Shown here: piece by piece, positions 9,903-19,326 of the stretch
Position numbering within the stretch: the first letter of the stretch is position 1
Layout of the letters: each line of letters opens with the position of its first letter
Origin: Paenibacillus sp. N3.4
Lineage (GTDB): Bacteria > Bacillota > Bacilli > Paenibacillales > NBRC-103111
NCBI RefSeq assembly: GCF_008017805.1
Contig: NZ_VRTT01000005.1
Coordinates: 81,187-145,186, forward strand
Length of the DNA stretch: 64,000 nt
Direction: 5' to 3'
Program-made: the position numbers and the translations under genes
Notes under the pieces: model-generated
Seen by the model: only the letters and a program-made list of their open reading frames with translations
The model's database searches: none
Told to the model about the DNA's origin: nothing

Positions 9903-9930
9903 CCCAATCTCCTAGAGATTGGGTGTTTTT
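9903..9930 (+). terminator. Intrinsic terminator after the oxidoreductase gene
   Basis: CCCAATCTC / GAGATTGGG with a three-base loop, followed by TGTTTTTCTT. Confidence 0.85.
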
Positions 9931-10028
9931 CTTAGTAGGACGGCGAAGTCGTTGATCCTTGACATTATAGAATTTATAAATTTTCGGGGTTTGCTCTATT
10001 GCATTGTCATTCCATGTAAAGTAAGTAT

Positions 10029-11263
10029 TTACATATTTACATGCGTTCTCTTATATAAAACTGGTATTGCCGCTGCTATAAGGATCATACCCATAAAAGC
10101 GGGTGCGGCATGACCAAGTGATACATAGATTTGACCTCCAATGATAGGCCCAATCATTCTTGCTAAAGCCTGAATAGATTGGCTACCTCCTTGAATCCTT
10201 CCTTGTTCACCAGAATCGACAGACTTGGAGAGCATCCCATTGAATGAAGGCCCAAAGATCGAATCACCAAAACCAAATATAAACATTCCAGCGATAAGAA
10301 GAGGATAGAACGAGAACAAAGTAGATGCTGCAATAAGACTGTAGCCTATAATCTCCGAAACCATTCCAAGAATTGCTATCTGTTTATCACTAAGTTTTTT
10401 CAAAAGCTTTGGCATTATGAAACCTTGTGAAATGATGTCTTGGACGCCCATAATTGAAAACATAAGTCCGATTAGTGCGGGCTTCCAACTGAAAGTATCC
10501 ATTGTAAATTGTGAAAAAACTGCCTGTAAAGATCCGTTGGGTATCCAAAGTAAGAACGCTGAGACAAGCAGCCTATTTAAGTTTTTCGTGGAAAGTATGT
10601 TTGCAAGCTGTGTAAATGGATTCAGTCTTACAAAGGTAATCTCTTTCAGTCTATTATTCTTGGCAAGGCTCTCAGGCATAAAAAAGAATCCATAAACAAC
10701 ATTCAATAAAGTTATTACTGCTCCAAAATACATGGGTACAGAATAACCAAACTTGGCAAGTAATCCGCCTAGAGTTGGGCCAATGACGGTGCCTACACCT
10801 ACAACCGCACTCACCCATCCAAAGTATTTGTTCTCTGTTCTGGAGGAATGATGTCTGCAAAGTAGGCGAAGATAGTGCCTATGCTCCCGCCTGTTATACC
10901 CTCTATTATACGCCCAGCAAATAGTACCCATAGAGCTCCTCCTATGCCAAAAACTAAGTACCCGATTGCGGAACCCAAAAGGCATACTAAGAGCAATGGA
11001 CGACGGCCAAATTTGTCGCTCAAAGCTCCAAGTACGGGGGCCGCAAAAAACACGCAGAATGCATAAACAGAGGTCAGCAGCGTAACAACTATAGCTTGTT
11101 CTCCCGGATTGCTTGTATAAGGCTGAACTGAGAATGGGACGACAGGTGCTATGATACTGAAGCCTATTCCGCAAAGAAACACAGAGATAAGACCGAATAT
11201 TAAAGCGTGTTTATCTATGGTTTGTTCTGTGCCCTGTTTATTATGTGATCTAAAGATGGACAT
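10029..11263 (-). CDS. TetA-type drug efflux MFS transporter (frameshifted)
   Basis: Multidrug/tetracycline-type efflux pump. The N-terminal half (MSIFRSHNK… to …FADIIPPEQRT) contains the motif-A loop GALSDKFGRRPLLL. The C-terminal half continues in another frame from …KYFGWVSAVVGVGTVIGPTLGG…, which carries the antiporter motif C (GPTLGG). Adding one T in the TTT at plus-strand 10827-10829 joins them and gives 411 residues, a normal length. GAGGAG precedes the ATG at 11263. It lies downstream of a MarR regulator gene but has its own promoter with repeated operator-like sequences, consistent with MarR-controlled efflux. Confidence 0.85.
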
Positions 11264-11297
11264 CTAAATTCTCTCCTCAAAAGTTATTATTTTATTT

Positions 11298-11345
11298 CCT
11301 TGTCAACAAAATAATAATTTTATTTTGTTTCCTTGTCAACAAAAT
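11298..11345 (-). promoter_or_regulatory. Promoter and paired operator-like repeats of the efflux gene
   Basis: On the minus strand TTGACA (about 11335-11340), a 17-base spacer and TATTAT make a near-perfect vegetative promoter. The word CCTTGTCAACAAAAT (plus strand) occurs at 11298-11312 and again at 11331-11345, a 33-base offset or about three helical turns. Each copy contains the near-palindrome TTGT-CA-ACAA. One copy covers the -35 box and the other lies past the -10, a good layout for repression by the MarR protein encoded upstream. Confidence 0.6.
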
Positions 11346-11354
11346 GATAGCAAT

Positions 11355-11389
11355 AAAAATGCAGCCTGTTCTCAATAGAGCCCGGCTGC
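11355..11389 (-). terminator. Terminator between the marR-type gene and the efflux gene
   Basis: On the minus strand GCAGCC…GGCTGC closes a stem with an inner CTC/GAG extension and is followed by ATTTTTATT. It separates the regulator transcript from the efflux transcript. Confidence 0.6.
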
Positions 11390-11415
11390 CTGTGGTTTCA
11401 TTTTCATTATTCAAA

Positions 11416-11889
11416 TTATTCCGACTTAATATCTATACCCAGTTTCTTTATTTCTGCATCCAGATGCCTACTATACTTTTCCACGAAGCTAAGCATACTG
11501 TCAAATTGTTCCTCGGTTACCTGCTCAAATACGGCTTTATCCCGCTCTTGAAACTCTTTGTGCAGGTCCTCATGGATTTTATAAATTACTTTCCCTTGCT
11601 CAGTAAGCCTAAAATAGATTTCTTTCTTGTTATCCGACTTCTGGTAGCTTTCGATAAGGCCTTTTTTTATGAGCTTCTTAGTTATTTTACTTATGGCACC
11701 GAGAGTCATATAAAAGGACTCCGCAAGTTTTGTCACGTTGGAATCTACATTTTTTTCAATGTATTCGATGCAATGTACTTCAGAAGACTTATAACCCTTA
11801 AGACTGTCTTCCATCTTATCCTTATTAAGCCAAACCATCTTGTTATATAAGTCCCTGAAACCCATTATGACCTGTTCTTCTTTGTTCAT
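11416..11889 (-). CDS. MarR-family transcriptional regulator
   Basis: Winged-helix repressor, 157 residues from the ATG at 11889, which has GGGAGG seven bases before it. The frame opens eleven codons earlier, but without such a site. The helix-turn-helix lies at about residues 50-75 (…NVTKLAESFYMTLGAISKITKKLIKKG…), followed by the wing DNKKEIYFRLTEQG. MarR proteins of this kind bind DNA as dimers and release it on binding small phenolic or drug-like ligands. The efflux pump just downstream is the likely target, along with the gene itself. Confidence 0.88.
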   Translation of the reverse strand: MNKEEQVIMGFRDLYNKMVWLNKDKMEDSLKGYKSSEVHCIEYIEKNVDSNVTKLAESFYMTLGAISKITKKLIKKGLIESYQKSDNKKEIYFRLTEQGKVIYKIHEDLHKEFQERDKAVFEQVTEEQFDSMLSFVEKYSRHLDAEIKKLGIDIKSE

Positions 11890-11926
11890 GGCCTGTCCTC
11901 CCACCCGTTGGTGCATTAACAATATT

Positions 11927-11940
11927 AAAATAATTATTTT
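11927..11940. promoter_or_regulatory. Perfect palindrome upstream of the marR-type gene
   Basis: AAAATAATTATTTT is a perfect 14-base palindrome about 38 bases before the marR-type start codon, in the expected promoter region. It is a candidate autoregulatory operator, though an AT-rich palindrome can arise by chance. Confidence 0.4.
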
Positions 11941-12073
11941 TAAAATGGAATTGACCTTGTTCCTCGCTATATTCTATTCATAGGAATAAAATCCTGTAGG
12001 CGGGAAGCGTGAAAAGGGGTACACATTCCCTGCACGGAAAAAGGGATTAAGTTAATTATCTATGATATATTTA

Positions 12074-12715
12074 TTATAAGCAACATGGCGGCTTCCCCGT
12101 CTGCTCCTTAATCCGTTCACTCCACGTTCTACGTTTTAGCATTCGCTTTGCCTTGACAATCTATCTTCTCGCTGCTTTTTGCCATTCACTGACCAACTTC
12201 TTGCATAGGCTCTTGATCCGCCGCGAGTAAACCTCATAGTAACAGATCGTCTTAAAGTTCTCATCCGGGATATGCCGTATGAGTCTTCCGATGAATTCTT
12301 CTACGGAGATCACTTCTCTTTTCTCTTCTCCGTCCGTCTCATCCCGGTAACGAAACGTTACCATTTCCCCGTCATACTCTTCTATTCGGCTAACCGCTAT
12401 CGCCGGTCTTCTTCTTCCACCCATCGTCACGAGCATATGTACATGAGGATTGAAGTTGAGACGTGACCGAAACGTATGCAGCCCAGCTATAATGCCGGGA
12501 GTCACCTTGTGCTTCTTCTCAAAATGCTCTTTGATTATCCGCACAGCCTCATCCATAAATTCTTTGAGTAATTTTTCCCGATGAAGTAAGAATACCTCAC
12601 GTAATCCTTCGTCGATTGTGAAGACGACATGCCGGTGGTTCACTTGGAATACGTCGTGTTCCAAGAGCCGCGCCCATTCCTCTTTTCTACTTCCTTCAGA
12701 ACATTGGGACGAAGT
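12074..12715 (-). pseudogene. IS91-family (Y2) transposase remnant
   Basis: The open stretch 12161-12664 encodes …DVFQVNHRHVVFTIDEGL… and NFNPHVHMLVTMGG, the HxH metal site of the Y2 rolling-circle transposase fold. In the same frame, coding-like sequence continues past a TAG at 12161-12163 (…KAKRMLKRRTWSERI…) to a TAA at 12074-12076, so the C-terminus is cut by a premature stop. Upstream the frame holds only the end of the zinc-binding domain (CSEGSRKEEWARLLEHD…) before a stop at 12716. The N-terminal half and the rest of the element are gone. IS91 elements lack inverted ends, so boundaries cannot be set. Confidence 0.75.
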
Positions 12716-12784
12716 TTATCCTTGTCGCCATCTATAGTATCATGGAAGAAACTTGAAAAGATTTCCTTGGAAAGGAATACGGGC

Positions 12785-13780
12785 ATGTCCAAAGCAGATC
12801 ATATGCTTTCTATTTTATGGCTACTGAAATCTCAAAAACGAGTAACAGCTAAACAACTAGCTGATAAGTTGGAAATCAACATCCGGACGGTTTATCGCTA
12901 TATCGATGCTTTGTGCGCAAGCGGTGTTCCTATTATTTCTGATTCCGGCCATCATGGCGGCTACAGCCTACTTGGTGAATTTCGCGATTCGCCGCTGGTT
13001 TTTGATCAGGAGGAACAAAAAGCACTCATTCAAGCTGCCGTTTTCGCTCATGAAGCGGGATACCCTTTTGGAGAGAAGCTTAGTCAAGCGATCGCCAAAT
13101 TAAAAGTCTACACGAATCAAGATCAACTCGATTACATTCAGCTTCATGAAAAGGGGCTGGACGTCATCTCGCCACAAGCCGATGCCTCCCAAGTAGGGCT
13201 GCTTCAGGCATTAGAAGTTGCGGTAGCACAAAGCTATACCCATAACATCGATTACCAAAAAGGCTACGGCACGCACACGCAAGCTCGTTCTTTAGATCCA
13301 TACGGGCTTGTTAATTGGAAAAGCAAATGGTATGTAGTCGGTTACTGCCATCTTCGACAAGAGGTTCGGAGCTTTCGAGTAGATCGTATTCGGACGCTTA
13401 CAGCTACAGAGAAGCGTTTTGAGAGGCCTGTGGATTTCTCTGCACGGAAATTTCTGTTATCTGGTCTGCTGCCTTCGGCTGCGGAGCAGGATAAGCTCAT
13501 CTCCGTCCGAATAACAGGAAAAGAGCAAGCGCTCGATGATCTTTGCGGACATTGGGTTTTGTGTCATGGACTGGTGGAACGTTCACGGCTAGAAGCACAT
13601 TTTAAGCTGGAAGAGGGGGCTATTTTGCACAGTCTTCCGTATTTCCTGCTTCAGTATGGAGGGACGATTCAAGTGAATGAGCCGCAATTTCTCAAAGAAC
13701 AGATGGTGGAGGTGACGCGTAATTTACATCAGTATTACAAGGGAAATCTTCATGAAGGGAATTCTGGGAAAGTTGACTGA
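12785..13780 (+). CDS. HTH/WYL-domain transcriptional regulator (YafY-type)
   Basis: 331-residue regulator from ATG 12785, preceded by GGAAAGGAA. The frame is open further upstream, but that part overlaps the transposase remnant and is not expected in the family. An HTH_11 domain (residues 1-60, …RVTAKQLADKLEINIRTVYRYIDAL…) is followed by a WYL domain (about 135-215) with DPYGLVNWKSKWYVVGYC and FRVDRI, then a WCX C-terminal extension. It probably controls the VOC and DinB genes just downstream (83-base gap). Confidence 0.87.
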   Translation: MSKADHMLSILWLLKSQKRVTAKQLADKLEINIRTVYRYIDALCASGVPIISDSGHHGGYSLLGEFRDSPLVFDQEEQKALIQAAVFAHEAGYPFGEKLSQAIAKLKVYTNQDQLDYIQLHEKGLDVISPQADASQVGLLQALEVAVAQSYTHNIDYQKGYGTHTQARSLDPYGLVNWKSKWYVVGYCHLRQEVRSFRVDRIRTLTATEKRFERPVDFSARKFLLSGLLPSAAEQDKLISVRITGKEQALDDLCGHWVLCHGLVERSRLEAHFKLEEGAILHSLPYFLLQYGGTIQVNEPQFLKEQMVEVTRNLHQYYKGNLHEGNSGKVD

Positions 13781-13863
13781 CCGTCTTTGTCAGTGAACAT
13801 TGGTTATGATAAGTGTATGAAGCATGCATACATGTTGGAATAGCCAATTGGAGGAAAAAGACG

Positions 13864-14250
13864 ATGAATTTATTGCAGGTTCGTATCCTTGTTCACGATT
13901 TTCAGAAAAGCGCAGCTTTTTATAAAGACGTATTGGAGTTAAAAGCAGATTGGTATGAGGAATCTATGGAGTACGCCTTATTTAACACGGGTGCTGCTCG
14001 CATTGAGCTGTTATCCCGCAAGGCAATGGGGGAAGCGATAGGGGAAGAACTTCGGCAAGGTGAAAGCTATGAGACTAATTTCATCTTGAACATGGAAGTG
14101 GATGATGTGGACGCCGAGTACAATCGTTTGCGGGATAAAGGGGTCTTGTTTGTGAAGGAGCCTTTTGATCATCCGGCTTGGCAGGCACGACTTGCTCATT
14201 TTCGTGATATAGACGGAACTTTAATCGAATTCTATCAAGCGGTAAAATAG
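13864..14250 (+). CDS. VOC-family (glyoxalase/bleomycin resistance) protein
   Basis: 128-residue protein from ATG 13864 (GGAGG ten bases upstream; the open frame before it lacks such a site). It has the paired beta-alpha-beta-beta-beta modules of the vicinal oxygen chelate fold: QVRILVHDFQKSAAFYKDVL at the start, and FRDIDGTLIEFYQ at the end with Glu125 in the usual metal-ligand position. Members range from glyoxalase I to antibiotic-binding proteins and dioxygenases, so the reaction cannot be named. It sits between the WYL regulator and a DinB gene. Confidence 0.8.
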   Translation: MNLLQVRILVHDFQKSAAFYKDVLELKADWYEESMEYALFNTGAARIELLSRKAMGEAIGEELRQGESYETNFILNMEVDDVDAEYNRLRDKGVLFVKEPFDHPAWQARLAHFRDIDGTLIEFYQAVK

Positions 14251-14262
14251 GGGAAATGAACG

Positions 14263-14784
14263 ATGTCTAACATTACGATTAAAAATTATGAGTACCACGT
14301 ATGGGCCAATAAGCGCGTATTCCAGAGGCTTCGGGAGCTGCCCGAGGAGATTTTGCAGCAAGAGATAGGCAATGTTTTCCCAACCTTACATGCAGGTCTT
14401 GTGCACATATATCGTGTTGACACCGTTTGGTTTTCTGCCATGAAGGGAAGCACATATGAACAAACTAAAGCTTTGCTTGGCGGCATTGAAGAGAAAACAA
14501 GCGGCAAAAGCTTGGAGCAGTTGGAAACTGTCTACGATGAATTGGCCAACATGTATCGTGCATTTCTAAGTAGCGATGTGGATTTGCTGGCGGTGAAAGA
14601 GTATCCTCACCCTGTACACGGCATCCTGTATGCGAATACAGAAGATCTCATCCAGCATATCGTCAACCACGGTACTTACCACCGCGGCAACATCAGCTCC
14701 ATGCTTCGTCAATTGGGATATGCCGGTGCTTCAAGCGATTATGTGTTCTTTTTGTATGAATGGCAAGCGGGAAATAATGAGTAG
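14263..14784 (+). CDS. DinB-family metal-dependent protein
   Basis: 173-residue four-helix-bundle protein. His48, His136 and His140 (…HIYRVD…, …QHIVNHGTYHRG…) match the metal-binding triad of DinB/YfiT-like proteins. Bacillales members include thiol transferases such as BstA and damage-inducible proteins of unknown role. It starts 12 bases after the VOC gene, so the two are co-transcribed. The WYL-VOC-DinB set reads like a small detoxification or stress module, but no substrate can be inferred. Confidence 0.83.
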   Translation: MSNITIKNYEYHVWANKRVFQRLRELPEEILQQEIGNVFPTLHAGLVHIYRVDTVWFSAMKGSTYEQTKALLGGIEEKTSGKSLEQLETVYDELANMYRAFLSSDVDLLAVKEYPHPVHGILYANTEDLIQHIVNHGTYHRGNISSMLRQLGYAGASSDYVFFLYEWQAGNNE

Positions 14785-14805
14785 GATAGTAGGATGATGC
14801 CCCGA

Positions 14806-14851
14806 AAAAGCCCCGAATCGAGCAACTTAATGCTGTTGATTCAGGGCTTTT
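14806..14851. terminator. Bidirectional terminator between dinB-type gene and gcvPB
   Basis: AAAAGCCCcGAATC pairs with GATTCaGGGCTTTT, with further pairing AGCA/TGCT inside the loop. It has a T run on the plus side and A run on the other, and sits between convergent genes. Confidence 0.75.
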
Positions 14852-14892
14852 AGGTATATTGCTGACCCGCAGGTTGACAGGCTTTTTCCTAC

Positions 14893-16353
14893 TTATCCAC
14901 AGGTACAGTTCAAAACAGGTTTGCGTGCTGCGAGAGCTTCATCCATACGGCTGACGACGGTGGTATAAGGGGCGTTCTTTACCAGATCGGGATTCTCTTC
15001 AGCTTCTTTAGAGATGGCGATCATCGTGTCGATGAATGCGTCCAGCGTTTGTTTGCTTTCCGTTTCAGTGGGCTCAATCATGATGCATTCTTCGACACTG
15101 AGCGGGAAATAGATGGTTGGCGGGTGATAGCCAAAATCGAGCAATCTTTTGGCTATATCGAGTGTACGAACACCCAGCTTTTTCTGACGATTGCCCGACA
15201 GCACGAATTCGTGCTTGCAGAAGCGGGGATGAGGCACATCAAAATAAGGGGTTAAGCGGGAAAGCATATAGTTGGCGTTCAGAACGGCATATTCAGAAAC
15301 CTTGCGCAGACCTTCCGGACCAAGCGTGCGGATATAGGTATAAGCCCGGACGAGGATGCCGAAGTTGCCATAGAAGCTTTTGACTCTGCCGATGGTTTGA
15401 GGGTAGCTGTAGTCGAAGTAAAAGCTGCCGTCATCATGCTTCGCGACAAGCGGAGTGGGCAGGAATGGAATCAGCTTTTCTTTGACGCCAACAGGGCCTG
15501 CTCCGGGTCCGCCGCCGCCGTGCGGGGTGCTCATGGTTTTGTGCAGGTTGAGATGTACGACATCGAAGCCCATATCGCCTGGGCGAGTGATACCCATAAT
15601 CGCATTAGCATTAGCGCCGTCATAATAGAGCAGTCCTCCCGCAGTGTGAACAATTTCGGCAATCTCGACAATTTGTTCCTCAAACAAGCCAAGCGTGTTT
15701 GGGTTAGTTAGCATGAGCGCAGCCGTATCGGGGCCAACTGCTTTGCGGAGTTCATCCAGATTGACGAGACCGCGTTCATTGGATTTAATCGTGATAGTTT
15801 GAAAGCCAGCTACGGAAGCGCTGGCAGGATTGGTGCCGTGAGCGGAGTCGGGACAGATGACTTTGGTCCGTTTCTCGCCGCGGCTCTCATGGTAGGAACG
15901 AATCATCATCAACCCCGTCCACTCGCCATGAGCACCGGCGGCAGGCTGAAGGGTTACGCGGTCCATGCCGGTGATAGCTTCGAGGTCATGTTGGAGATTG
16001 TAAAGCAGTTCCATAGCGCCTTGGAGCGACTCTTCAGGCTGATACGGATGTATGTTGGCGAAGCCGGGGAAGCGGGCAACGTCTTCATTAATTTTCGGGT
16101 TGTATTTCATTGTACAGGAGCCGAGCGGATAGAAACCGTTATCTATACCAAAATTACGACGCGAGAGAGCGGTGTAGTGACGGATGACATCGACTTCATA
16201 GACTTCAGGCAGATCGGGCGGGCTCTGACGCTGGAATTTGGCAGGCAGAGCATCGTTCAAGTCCATTTCGGGTACATCCGATTCAGGCAGCGAGTAAGCG
16301 GTTCGACCGGGATGGCTCATTTCAAAAATGAGCGCTTTGCCGTCATTTTTCAT
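14893..16353 (-). CDS. gcvPB: Glycine dehydrogenase (decarboxylating) subunit 2
   Basis: 486-residue P-protein subunit carrying the pyridoxal phosphate lysine: Lys272 in [18 protein letters not shown]. With subunit 1 it decarboxylates glycine and passes the aminomethyl group to lipoyl-GcvH. Other family hallmarks are [13 protein letters not shown] (74-86) and [13 protein letters not shown] (168-180). The two-subunit form is normal for Bacillales. The start overlaps the end of gcvPA by four bases. Confidence 0.96.
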   Translation of the reverse strand: MKNDGKALIFEMSHPGRTAYSLPESDVPEMDLNDALPAKFQRQSPPDLPEVYEVDVIRHYTALSRRNFGIDNGFYPLGSCTMKYNPKINEDVARFPGFANIHPYQPEESLQGAMELLYNLQHDLEAITGMDRVTLQPAAGAHGEWTGLMMIRSYHESRGEKRTKVICPDSAHGTNPASASVAGFQTITIKSNERGLVNLDELRKAVGPDTAALMLTNPNTLGLFEEQIVEIAEIVHTAGGLLYYDGANANAIMGITRPGDMGFDVVHLNLHKTMSTPHGGGGPGAGPVGVKEKLIPFLPTPLVAKHDDGSFYFDYSYPQTIGRVKSFYGNFGILVRAYTYIRTLGPEGLRKVSEYAVLNANYMLSRLTPYFDVPHPRFCKHEFVLSGNRQKKLGVRTLDIAKRLLDFGYHPPTIYFPLSVEECIMIEPTETESKQTLDAFIDTMIAISKEAEENPDLVKNAPYTTVVSRMDEALAARKPVLNCTCG

Positions 16354-17704
16354 ATAAGTTCCTCCAATGCTGCTGCGAAGGCATCGATATCTTCGCGCGT
16401 TCGTTGCTCGGTGACGGCGATCAGAATATGATTGGCGAACTCGGGGTAATCGCGGCCAAGATCGTAGCCGCCAATGAAGTTATGTTGAAGGAGCTTGCTG
16501 TTCAGCTCCGCTATATTCGTGCCGTCCGGCAGCTTGACGGCAAATTCATTGAAGAAGCTGCCGGAAAGGGGCAGCGTGAGCTTATCGGACGCGGCTAAAC
16601 GGTTCGCCGCATAGTGAGCTTTCTGGACGTTTAGTTTGCCAACGTCCTGAATGCCTTGCTTGCCCATCGTGGACAAGTACACGGATGCGCAAAGCGCGAG
16701 AAGCGCTTGATTGGAGCAAATATTTGACGTAGCCTTTTCACGTCGGATATGCTGCTCCCGCGCTTGGAGCGTAAGCACGAAACCGCGTTTGCCATCGCGG
16801 TCAACGGTTTGGCCCACGATGCGCCCAGGCATGCGGCGCATCCAGCTTTCGGCGACGGCGAAGTAGCCGCAGGTCGGCCCGCCCAGCGCAGCTGGGATGC
16901 CGAGCGGCTGGCAGTCGCGACGACAATATCAGCGCCGAGCTTGCCCGGCGCCTCCAGCAGCCCAAGCGTGAGCGGATTCGCGCTCACGACGAGCAGCGCG
17001 CCCGCGTCATGCGCGAAGGACTCTGCAGCCGCGATATCCTCCAAGCAGCCGAAGAAATTCGGCGATTGGACGATGACGGCTGCTGCTGCGTCGCTGATCT
17101 TGGAAGTGAGATCGTCGAAGTCAGTCACGCCCTCTGGCGTGATCCCGATCTCCACGACTTCCAAGTTCAGCCCGCGGGCGGTGGTACGCAGGATCGCGCG
17201 TGCCTCTGGGTGTACCGCGTGCGAAACAAGCAGACGGCTGCGCTTCGTCGCGCCGCTGGCTAATGCGCCGGCTTCGGCCAGCGCCGTCGCCCCATCGTAC
17301 ATCGAGGCGTTCGCTACGGCCATGCCGGTGAGCTCACAGATGTACGACTGAAATTCAAAAATCGCCTGCAGCTCGCCTTGGCTGATTTCCGGTTGATAGG
17401 GCGTATACGCTGTGTAGAACTCGGAGCGTGAAATGACATGATTGATTACCACCGGAAGGTGGTGATCGTAGATGCCAGCGCCAAGGAAGCTGGCATACCG
17501 ATGGAAGTCGGCGTTGCGATTCGCCAGACCGCTCATGTAGCGCAGCAGGCTTTGCTCGTCAAGCGCCTTCGATACATTCAGTTCACCCCGGAAGCGTACC
17601 TGCTGCGGAATATCTTGAAACATCTCTTCCATCGTTGAAATGCCAATCATCTCCAGCATTTCCTTCTGATCCTGCTCGGTAATCGGTAAATAGCGATGCT
17701 TCAT
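16350..17704 (-). CDS. gcvPA: Glycine dehydrogenase (decarboxylating) subunit 1 (frameshifted)
   Basis: Partner subunit of GcvPB. The N-terminal part ([17 protein letters not shown]… to …KLGADIVV) runs out of frame near plus-strand 16918. The expected continuation [13 protein letters not shown] is found one frame over and leads into …[41 protein letters not shown]…, the typical C-terminus. Restoring one C (plus strand) in GTCGCGACG gives 451 residues, matching the family. It lies 29 bases after gcvT in a glycine-riboswitch operon. A functional pathway needs this gene intact, which supports a sequencing error. Confidence 0.92.
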
Positions 17705-17733
17705 GAGGCGTTAGGCTCCCTTCGACACGGCGG

Positions 17734-18824
17734 TCATTTTATTCTTTTGTAAAAAGGGGTGGCAACGATGGTGGCTTTTACCTGTGCCCCTCTAATTTGT
17801 ATGGATATTTCCGTACCCAGTTTACTATAGGCTGATTCGATTAATGCCAAACCCACGTTTGTTTTGTAAGTGGGGGATTGGGTCCCTGTGGTCACTTCGC
17901 CAATCTGCTTCCCATCGGCATAGACCGCATAATGCGGGCGGGGGATGCCGCGTTCCAACATTTCGATCCCGACGAGCTTGCGAGGTGTGCCGCTAGCTTT
18001 TTGTCCTGCGATCACATCACGTCCGATGAAATCACCTTTATCCAGCTTTACAAAAAAGGAAAGTCCGGCTTCGAGCGGTGTAATATCTTTGGAAAGCTCT
18101 TGCCCGTAAAGGGGCAGACGAGCTTCGAATCGCAGCGTATCGCGAGCGCCTAAGCCTGCTGGCACAAGACCATGATCATGACCAGCCACTAGGAGCAGCT
18201 TCCAGAGCTTCACAGCATCCTTTTGATCGATATAAAGTTCGAAGCGTCCTCGCCTGTGTATCCCGTGCGCGATAGGAGCGCTTTAACCCCTGAAACATCA
18301 ACCTCTGGAAAGAACCGAAATGTCTGCAAAGACTGAATGGGGGCGTCTGTCACTTTAGCCAAAATCTGCTCGGCATGAGGCCCTTGTAAAGCGAGCATTG
18401 CCGTTTCATCGGATATATTAGTTAGCTGTACGCTTCCCTCGATATGCTGCTGCATCCAATCGACATCCTTATCGATGTTCGAAGCATTGATGACGAGCAT
18501 ATAGTCGTCTTCTCCGAGCTTATAAACAAGTAAATCATCAACGACACCGCCATTCGGATAACAAATAAGACTGTATTGGCATTGACCTGTTTCTAGTTTG
18601 CTTACATCGTTCGTGGTCAGTTTCTGTAAAAAGGGAAGGGAGTCTTCCCCGTTTATACGGACTTCTCCCATATGAGAAACATCAAAAAGTCCCGCCTGTT
18701 GTCGGACGGCGTCATGTTCCTTTTGGATGCCACCAAACTGCACGGGGAGCTCCCAGCCTCCAAAATCAATGACTCTCGCTCCATGCTCTGCATAAATCGG
18801 GAAGAGCGGTGTTCGTTTTAGCAT
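17734..18824 (-). CDS. gcvT: Glycine cleavage system aminomethyltransferase T (frameshifted)
   Basis: T-protein, which transfers the methylene carbon from aminomethyl-lipoyl-GcvH to tetrahydrofolate and releases ammonia. I start it at ATG 18824 ([29 protein letters not shown]…), behind AAGGTGAGG. An earlier ATG in frame at 18911 lies inside the riboswitch terminator and is unlikely. The frame breaks at about plus-strand 18245 within [15 protein letters not shown]: one missing base in GACGGCTTCG. Repair gives 363 residues, the usual length. The first gene of the gcvT-gcvPA-gcvPB operon. Confidence 0.93.
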
Positions 18825-18876
18825 GCGCTTATCCTCACCTTCGATCCTAAGTTTGGGTTCTGATCGTATTTTGCCC

Positions 18877-18924
18877 AAAAAGCAAAAAAGAGCAAAACGT
18901 ATGCAACACAAACATACCTTTTGC
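18877..18924 (-). terminator. Riboswitch-controlled terminator before gcvT
   Basis: On the minus strand GCAAAAgGTATG…CATACgTTTTGC forms a stable stem followed by a long U-rich tract (TCTTTTTTGCTTTTT). Its 5' arm begins within the end of the glycine riboswitch, so glycine binding can plausibly prevent its formation and switch gcvT on. Confidence 0.75.
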
Positions 18925-19130
18925 CCTGTCCTTTTTACCTGAGAGTTACCCTGTGGACTTCCCGTCCGTCAAGTTTCCCCTTTGGTGTTCGTTTTCCCGC
19001 TATGCACGGCAGCACGAAGCTCTCCAGAGTTGCGTCCGATACAGGTCCTTTTGCCTGAGAGATTCACCCACCTCTTGGGGCTTACTCCTTCGGCGCCGCG
19101 AGCTTGCTCTGCGGTCTCTCCCTGTACCAT
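18915..19130 (-). ncRNA. Tandem glycine riboswitch
   Basis: The minus strand carries the conserved glycine aptamer core twice. Aptamer 1 has GGGAGAGACC, GCCGAAGGAGTAAGCC and AATCTCTCAGGCAAAAGGAC. Aptamer 2 follows the short linker and ends GGTAACTCTCAGGTAAAAAGGACAGGGC. Two aptamers in series with one downstream terminator is the classic layout for gcv operons in Bacillales. Glycine would activate gcvT-gcvPA-gcvPB. Confidence 0.93.
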
Positions 19131-19164
19131 CATTCGCCAATATGAAATTAGATTTCCTATCCTT

Positions 19165-19195
19165 ATTATGTGTTCATGTTGGGGGAAATTGTCAA
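19165..19195 (-). promoter_or_regulatory. Probable promoter of the glycine riboswitch transcript
   Basis: On the minus strand TTGACA (19190-19195) and CATAAT (19165-19170) are separated by 19 bases, placing the start about 30 bases before aptamer 1. The spacing is long, so strength is uncertain. Confidence 0.45.
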
Positions 19196-19326
19196 TTGAA
19201 ACTTGTGAAGAGAAACGATCCGATAAGTTTGGAAAGATGGGTGTCATTTACTGCCCGGCCTTGACTTGATGTTTCTGTTAGATTAAGCTAAAAGCAAAAT
19301 TTGCTGGTAAAGTGAGGGGTAAAACG

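Noticed and set aside
9919..10113. Short open frame on the plus strand after the oxidoreductase gene
   Set aside because: It begins inside the terminator at 9903-9930, overlaps the end of the efflux gene on the other strand, and has no ribosome binding site.
15799..16431. 210-residue open frame opposite gcvPB
   Set aside because: It is a shadow of the well-supported gcvPB gene, caused by codon bias on the other strand.
18825..18911. N-terminal extension of gcvT to ATG 18911
   Set aside because: The extension lies in the riboswitch terminator region and is not found in the family; ATG 18824 has a good ribosome binding site.
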